DNA of 20,168 nt from Pelomonas sp041914785 (GTDB lineage: Bacteria > Pseudomonadota > Gammaproteobacteria > Burkholderiales > Burkholderiaceae_C). This document shows, one piece after another, positions 15,410 to 20,168 of the stretch. The notes below the pieces were generated by a model, which had not been told where the DNA came from, ran no database searches, and saw only the letters and a program-made list of their open reading frames with translations. The stretch is from positions 1 to 20,168 of the forward strand of contig JAYSCT010000085.1 of the NCBI GenBank assembly GCA_041914785.1, given 5' to 3'. The position numbers and the translations under genes were made by a program. Position 1 is the stretch's first letter. The number at the start of each line of letters is the position of its first letter.

Positions 15410-17824
15410 ATGAAGAGCAGACTGTTCTGCAAGACGGCCACGGCCCTGGCCGTCACCGTACTGGCCACCGGCACCGTGTACGCGCAGGAAGCAGCGGGCA
15501 CCAAGCCCACCGAAACCGAAACGCCCCGCGCCAAGGACGACGCCGTCCGCCTGGGCACCATCACCGTCGTGGGCTCCGGCGCCAAGCTGGGCTCGGGCCT
15601 GATGATCAATGACGACTCCGTCAAGGGCCGCAGCACGGTCACGAAGGCCTCGCTGGAGAAGGACCGCTCCACCGGCAACTCCTACCAGGCCATCGCGCTG
15701 CTGCCGGGCGTGAACACCTACAACTACGACGCGACCGGCCTGTTCGGTGGCGGCCTGTCCATCCGCGGCTTCAACTCCGACCAGCTGGGCTTCACCGTCA
15801 ATGGCGTGCCGGTCAACGACTCGGGCAACTTCGCCGTCTACCCGCAGGAATTCATCGACACGGAGAACGTCTGCACGACGTCCGTCGCGCAAGGGTCCAC
15901 CGAGCTTGAATCGCCCAGCGGCGGCGCCTCCGGTGGCAGCGTGGGCATCATCACCTGCGACCCCAATGACACCCGCCGCCTGCGCTTCTCGCAGACGCTG
16001 GGCGGCCTGAACATGAGCCGTACCTACCTGCGCGCCGACTCCGGCCGCTTCCTGGACGGCAAGGCCAAGGTCTTCCTGAGCGTCTCGCACACGCAGGCCG
16101 ACAAGTGGAAGGGCGAGGGCAAGGCCAAGAAGGACCATGTGGACTTCGGCTTCTCGCTGGACCTGTCGGAAGACAACAAGATCCTCGGTTCGGTGCTCTA
16201 CAACCGCGCGGTCAACAACAACATCTACTCGATCAGCCTGGCCCAGCTGAACGCCAACGGCTACACCTACGACTACGCGACGACGTTCAAGCCGCGCCTG
16301 ACGCCGGGCGCCGGCGCGCAGACCGAGACGGCGATGAACCCGATCTTCTGGAAGACGTCGCTGAACCCGTTCGAGAACGTCATCGCGTCGGTCTCGGGTT
16401 CGTTCAAGGTCGCCCCGGACACCTACCTGAAGGTGCAGCCCTACATGTGGTACGGCTTCGGCAACGGCGGCTGGTCTGAAGTGGCCCTGAATGAAACCAC
16501 CGGCCTGCTGGGCGGCGCCAAGGACATCAACGGCGACGGCGACACGCTGGACGTGGTCCGCGTCGGCCGCGCCAGTGTCACGCGCACGCAGCGCCCCGGC
16601 ATCACCGCCGAGCTGAGCACGACCTGGGAAAACCACTTCCTGAAGTTCGGTCTGTGGTTCGAGCGCGCCAAGCACCGCCAGACCCAGCCGGCCGTGCAGC
16701 TGAACGCCGACGGCTCGCCCAGCGACATGTGGATGCGCGAAGGCTGCATCCAGCGCGTGAACGGCTCGTGCTACGAGGGCCGCGACTGGTCGACGGTCAG
16801 TACCGCCCACCAGGCCTACTTCAACGACCAGATCAGCTTCGCCAACGACCGCGGCCTGATCTCCGTCGGCATCCGCGTGCCCACCGTGCAGCGTGACGTG
16901 ACCAACTTCGCCAGCGAGACGACCACCCGTTCGTTCGCGTCGGCCAGCGCCACGACGTCGACCAACGTGTCGCAGGACTACCAGATCAAGCGCTCCTTCA
17001 CCGAAGTGCTGCCGCAGCTGGGCATCCGCTTCAACGCAGACCCGCGCGTGCAGGTGTTCGCCAACATCGCGAAGAACTTCCGCGCGCCGTCCAACTTCGC
17101 CTACACGGGCAGCAACGTGCGCTTCGTCGGCGGCGAGATCCAGCCGTACGCCGAAGTGAAGGCCGAGACGTCCATCATGACGGACTTCGGCTTCCGCTAT
17201 CAGTCGCCGGCGCTGTCGCTGGGCGCGACGATCTTCAACTCGAACTTCAGCGACCGCCAGGCCAACGCCGTCGACCCGAACACGCTGACCAACGTCTACA
17301 CGAACGCCGGTCGCGTGCGCACCCGCGGTCTGGAAGTCGAAGCCGGCACGGGCGTGTTCTCGGGCTTCTCGGCCTACGCCTCGGTGACCATCCAGGAAAG
17401 CCTGATCAAGGACAACCTGCGCGTGTCCACCGCCGTGACGCTGCCGACCGCCGGCAAGGAGTTCACGCTGACGCCGCGCCACATGGCCGGCCTGTCGCTG
17501 CAGTATGAGCAAGGCCCGTTCTACGCCCGTGCGAAGGCCAAGTACTCCGGTTCGCAGCAGGCCACGCTGATGAACGACGAGCTGGTGCCCTCGTACAAGA
17601 CGGTGGACCTGGACCTCGGCTACAAGGTCGGCGACCTGGGCTTCGCGAAGAACGCGCAACTGCGCTTCAACGTCAGCAACCTGACCAACGCCAAGTACCG
17701 CAACCCGTCGTCGGGCACGGTGACGAACGCCGTGGCCTACCAGACCCAGGCGGCCCAGGGCGTGTTTTACTACCTCGGCGCCCCGCGCCTGAGCACGGTG
17801 ACGTTCAGCGCCGACTTCGAGTAA
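15410..17824 (+). CDS. TonB-dependent outer-membrane receptor
   Basis: An 804-residue TonB-dependent transporter for active uptake across the outer membrane, substrate unknown. The signal peptide ends VYA|QE after residue 25. A TonB-box-like GTITVVGSG (49-57) precedes the plug domain (about 65-185), with LPGVNTY, LSIRGFNSDQLGFTVNGVPV and PSGGASGGSVGI. The rest is the beta barrel. Features of note are two plug cysteines (155, 183), a second cysteine pair in a barrel loop (REGC...NGSCYEG), an EF-hand-like DINGDGDTLD at 372-381, and a last residue Glu after Phe in place of a terminal aromatic. AGGAG at 15397-15401 lies 8 bases before the ATG. A strong terminator follows. No sigma/anti-sigma pair is nearby, and there is no N-terminal signalling extension. 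Divergence from a nucleotidase hints at phosphorylated-compound uptake, which is inference. Confidence 0.93.
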   Translation: MKSRLFCKTATALAVTVLATGTVYAQEAAGTKPTETETPRAKDDAVRLGTITVVGSGAKLGSGLMINDDSVKGRSTVTKASLEKDRSTGNSYQAIALLPGVNTYNYDATGLFGGGLSIRGFNSDQLGFTVNGVPVNDSGNFAVYPQEFIDTENVCTTSVAQGSTELESPSGGASGGSVGIITCDPNDTRRLRFSQTLGGLNMSRTYLRADSGRFLDGKAKVFLSVSHTQADKWKGEGKAKKDHVDFGFSLDLSEDNKILGSVLYNRAVNNNIYSISLAQLNANGYTYDYATTFKPRLTPGAGAQTETAMNPIFWKTSLNPFENVIASVSGSFKVAPDTYLKVQPYMWYGFGNGGWSEVALNETTGLLGGAKDINGDGDTLDVVRVGRASVTRTQRPGITAELSTTWENHFLKFGLWFERAKHRQTQPAVQLNADGSPSDMWMREGCIQRVNGSCYEGRDWSTVSTAHQAYFNDQISFANDRGLISVGIRVPTVQRDVTNFASETTTRSFASASATTSTNVSQDYQIKRSFTEVLPQLGIRFNADPRVQVFANIAKNFRAPSNFAYTGSNVRFVGGEIQPYAEVKAETSIMTDFGFRYQSPALSLGATIFNSNFSDRQANAVDPNTLTNVYTNAGRVRTRGLEVEAGTGVFSGFSAYASVTIQESLIKDNLRVSTAVTLPTAGKEFTLTPRHMAGLSLQYEQGPFYARAKAKYSGSQQATLMNDELVPSYKTVDLDLGYKVGDLGFAKNAQLRFNVSNLTNAKYRNPSSGTVTNAVAYQTQAAQGVFYYLGAPRLSTVTFSADFE

Positions 17825-17844
17825 GTCTTCAAGAAACTGTGTGG

Positions 17845-17870
17845 CTGGCGGGCCGATCCGGCCCGGCCAG
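17845..17870. other. Strong GC hairpin downstream of the TonB receptor gene
   Basis: CTGGC-GGGCCG and CGGCCC-G-GCCAG pair with an ATC loop and one bulged G (11 base pairs), starting 20 bases after the receptor stop. There is no T-run on either side. It may stabilise the 3' end of the mRNA or assist termination between the convergent receptor and gabD genes. Confidence 0.5.
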
Positions 17871-17881
17871 TCGGTTCAGTG

Positions 17882-17918
17882 ACCGCGTGTGCAGCCAAAA
17901 GCTGCCTCGCGGTTTTTT
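17882..17918 (+). terminator. Rho-independent terminator of the TonB receptor gene
   Basis: A two-part stem, ACCGCG (17882-17887) with CGCGGT (17908-17913) and inner GCAGC with GCTGC around a CAAAA loop, runs directly into six T residues (17913-17918). This is the classic intrinsic terminator layout, reading plus-strand. In the opposite direction there is no T-run after the stem, so it should not terminate gabD efficiently. Confidence 0.88.
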
Positions 17919-17931
17919 CGTTTCCGGGTGA

Positions 17932-19416
17932 CTACTTCTGGATGTCGCCCAGGCAGATGTACTTGACCTCGACGTAGTCCTCGATACCCTGCCGTGCGCC
18001 CTCGCGCCCCAGGCCCGACTGCTTGACGCCGCCGAACGGCACCTCGGCCGTGGAGATCAGCCCGGTGTTCACGCCCACCATGCCGTACTCCAGCGCCTCG
18101 CTGACGCGGAAGATGCGGCCGATGTCGCGGCTGTAGAAATAGCTGGCCAGGCCGAACTCGGTGGCATTGGCCAGCGCGATGGCGTCCGCCTCGGTCTGGA
18201 ACTTGAACACCGGCGCCACCGGGCCGAAGGTCTCCTCGCGCGAGCACAGCATCTGGGGCGTCGCGTCCGCCAGCAGCGTCGGCTCGAAGAAGCTGCCGCC
18301 CGCGCTCTCCAGCCGCTTGCCGCCGGTCAGCAGCTTGGCGCCCAGCGCGATGGCATCGGCCACATGGGTCTCGACCTTCTGCAGCGCGGCTTCGTCAATC
18401 AGCGGGCCGACGTTGACGCCCGCCTCGAAGCCGTTGCCGGTCTTGAGAGCGCCCACCTTGGCGGCGAACTTCTCCAGGAAGGCGTCGTACACGCCGGCCT
18501 GCACGTAGAGGCGGTTGGCGCAGACGCAGGTCTGGCCGGCGTTGCGGTACTTGCTGGCGATGGCGCCCTCGACGGCCGAGTCCAGGTCGGCGTCGTCGAA
18601 AACGATGAAGGGCGCGTTGCCGCCCAGCTCCAGGCTGAGCTTCTTGATCGTCGGCGCGCATTGCGCCATCAGGATGCGGCCGACCTCCGTGGAGCCCGTG
18701 AAAGACAGGTGGCGCACGACGTCGCTCTCGCACAGCAGCCTGCCGATCTCGATGGACTGCTGCGAATCCGCCGTCAGCACGTTCAGCACGCCGGCCGGCA
18801 TGCCGGCCTGCTGCGCCAGCTCGGCCGCGGCCAGCGCCGTCAGCGGCGTGGCCTCGGCCGGCTTGATGATGACCGTGCAGCCGGCGGCCAGTGCCGGCGC
18901 CACCTTGCGCGTGATCATGGCCAGCGGGAAGTTCCACGGCGTGATGGCCGCGCAGACACCCACCGCCTGCTTGACGACGAGGTAACGCTTGGTGGGATCG
19001 GTCGTCGGGATGGTCTCGCCATAGACGCGCCGCCCTTCCTCCGCGAACCAGTCCAGGAAGCTGGCCCCGTAGACCACCTCGCCGCGCGCCTCGGCCAGCG
19101 GTTTGCCCTGCTCGGCCGTCATCAGCCGGGCCAGGTCGTCGGCATGCCTGACGAGCAGTTGCTGCCAGCGCACCAGCACGGCGGCACGCTCCTTGGCGGG
19201 CTTGGCGCGCCAGGCGGCCAGCGCGTTGGCGGCGGCGGCGATGGCCGTTTCCACGTCGGCACGGCCCAGGTTGGGCACCTGCGCGAGCTCGCGGCCGGTG
19301 GCCGGGTCGGTCACGGCAAAGGTCTCGGCGCCGCCCACCCATTCGCCATTGATCAGGGCTTGGGTGCGCAGCAGGCCGGGGTTGTCCAGCGCGTCCAGCG
19401 GGGAATTCGCGTCCAT
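17932..19416 (-). CDS. gabD: Succinate-semialdehyde dehydrogenase (NADP+), GabD type
   Basis: This aldehyde dehydrogenase oxidises succinate semialdehyde to succinate, feeding 4-aminobutyrate and related carbon into the TCA cycle. At 494 residues it is close to E. coli GabD (482). Family residues are all present: Asn162 in TPWNFPLAMITRK, Lys185 in IIKPAEATP, FTGSTEVGR (239-247), general base Glu263 in LELGG and nucleophile Cys297 in GQTCVC. EETFGPV (394-400) and the C-terminal STAEVPFGGVKQSGLGREG are particularly GabD-like. The neighbouring Cys299 may form a redox-sensitive pair with Cys297, as proposed for some GabD enzymes. The ATG at 19416 has GGAG 9 bases upstream. No gabT or gabP adjoins it, so it stands alone, divergent from alaS. 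A related semialdehyde (glutarate) is a possible substrate. Confidence 0.93.
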   Translation of the reverse strand: MDANSPLDALDNPGLLRTQALINGEWVGGAETFAVTDPATGRELAQVPNLGRADVETAIAAAANALAAWRAKPAKERAAVLVRWQQLLVRHADDLARLMTAEQGKPLAEARGEVVYGASFLDWFAEEGRRVYGETIPTTDPTKRYLVVKQAVGVCAAITPWNFPLAMITRKVAPALAAGCTVIIKPAEATPLTALAAAELAQQAGMPAGVLNVLTADSQQSIEIGRLLCESDVVRHLSFTGSTEVGRILMAQCAPTIKKLSLELGGNAPFIVFDDADLDSAVEGAIASKYRNAGQTCVCANRLYVQAGVYDAFLEKFAAKVGALKTGNGFEAGVNVGPLIDEAALQKVETHVADAIALGAKLLTGGKRLESAGGSFFEPTLLADATPQMLCSREETFGPVAPVFKFQTEADAIALANATEFGLASYFYSRDIGRIFRVSEALEYGMVGVNTGLISTAEVPFGGVKQSGLGREGARQGIEDYVEVKYICLGDIQK

Positions 19417-19476
19417 TGGGGGCTTCTCCAGTCGTGTCGACAGCCACTCTACCCGGGGCAGGCGAGGGCCTCTCTC

Positions 19477-19482
19477 TACAAT
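19477..19482 (+). promoter_or_regulatory. Possible -10 box of alaS
   Basis: TACAAT (five of six matches to TATAAT) lies about 40 bases upstream of the alaS ATG in the 106-base gap shared with gabD. No recognisable -35 hexamer is found at the 16-18 base distance, so this is a partial promoter call. Confidence 0.35.
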
Positions 19483-19522
19483 CGCCCCTCTTTGTCACTG
19501 ACCTTTTCCAGGAAGCCCCGGG

Positions 19523-20168
<646 letters not shown>

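Noticed and set aside
15161..17659. 832-codon open frame antisense to the TonB receptor
   Set aside because: The receptor frame has a signal peptide, plug and barrel. The antisense product has no recognisable domain and a biased composition.

Overview
The window is 20,168 bases of high-GC DNA with compact gene packing, many 4-base ATGA stop/start overlaps and no sign of mobile DNA. The gene content and order fit a betaproteobacterium of the order Burkholderiales, perhaps the Roseateles/Mitsuaria/Rubrivivax/Leptothrix group. The main support is the run pilB-pilC-pilD-coaE-zapD-yacG, the transaldolase B and PGI types, and the abundance of two-component and TonB genes. The genus is an inference; no rRNA or tRNA is present to fix it.

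Left part (1-4022): the start of zwf (glucose-6-phosphate dehydrogenase), cut by the window edge, is read leftward. Diverging from it is tal-pgi and a HAD phosphatase resembling the glucose-1-phosphate phosphatase YihX. These genes sit around glucose 6-phosphate and the pentose phosphate/Entner-Doudoroff routes. The 110-base gap between zwf and tal holds two opposed sigma70-like promoters whose -10 boxes fall on the same bases, with an imperfect palindrome over one of them.

Middle, minus strand (15009 down to 4012): reading in the direction of transcription there is a lipoprotein 5'-nucleotidase, a cytoplasmic hybrid histidine kinase (PAS-HisKA-HATPase-REC-REC-HPt), a response-regulator diguanylate cyclase translationally coupled to it, then the type IV pilus assembly genes pilB, pilC and pilD. 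These are followed by coaE (coenzyme A synthesis), zapD (FtsZ partner) and yacG (gyrase inhibitor/zinc protein). A c-di-GMP-making signalling pair placed directly upstream of the pilus motor genes suggests, but does not prove, control of piliation.

Right part: a 400-base intergenic region separates the nucleotidase from a divergent TonB-dependent outer-membrane receptor. It carries several TGTCA motifs and short hairpins and may serve a shared nutrient (possibly phosphate-linked) response. The receptor ends in a strong rho-independent terminator. A convergent gabD (succinate-semialdehyde dehydrogenase) follows, and then the divergent start of alaS, cut by the right edge.

Most of the window is conserved housekeeping DNA. 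I found no convincing wholly new system. The points most worth checking are the zwf/tal promoter overlap, the kinase/cyclase pair upstream of pilB, and the TonB receptor/nucleotidase intergenic region.
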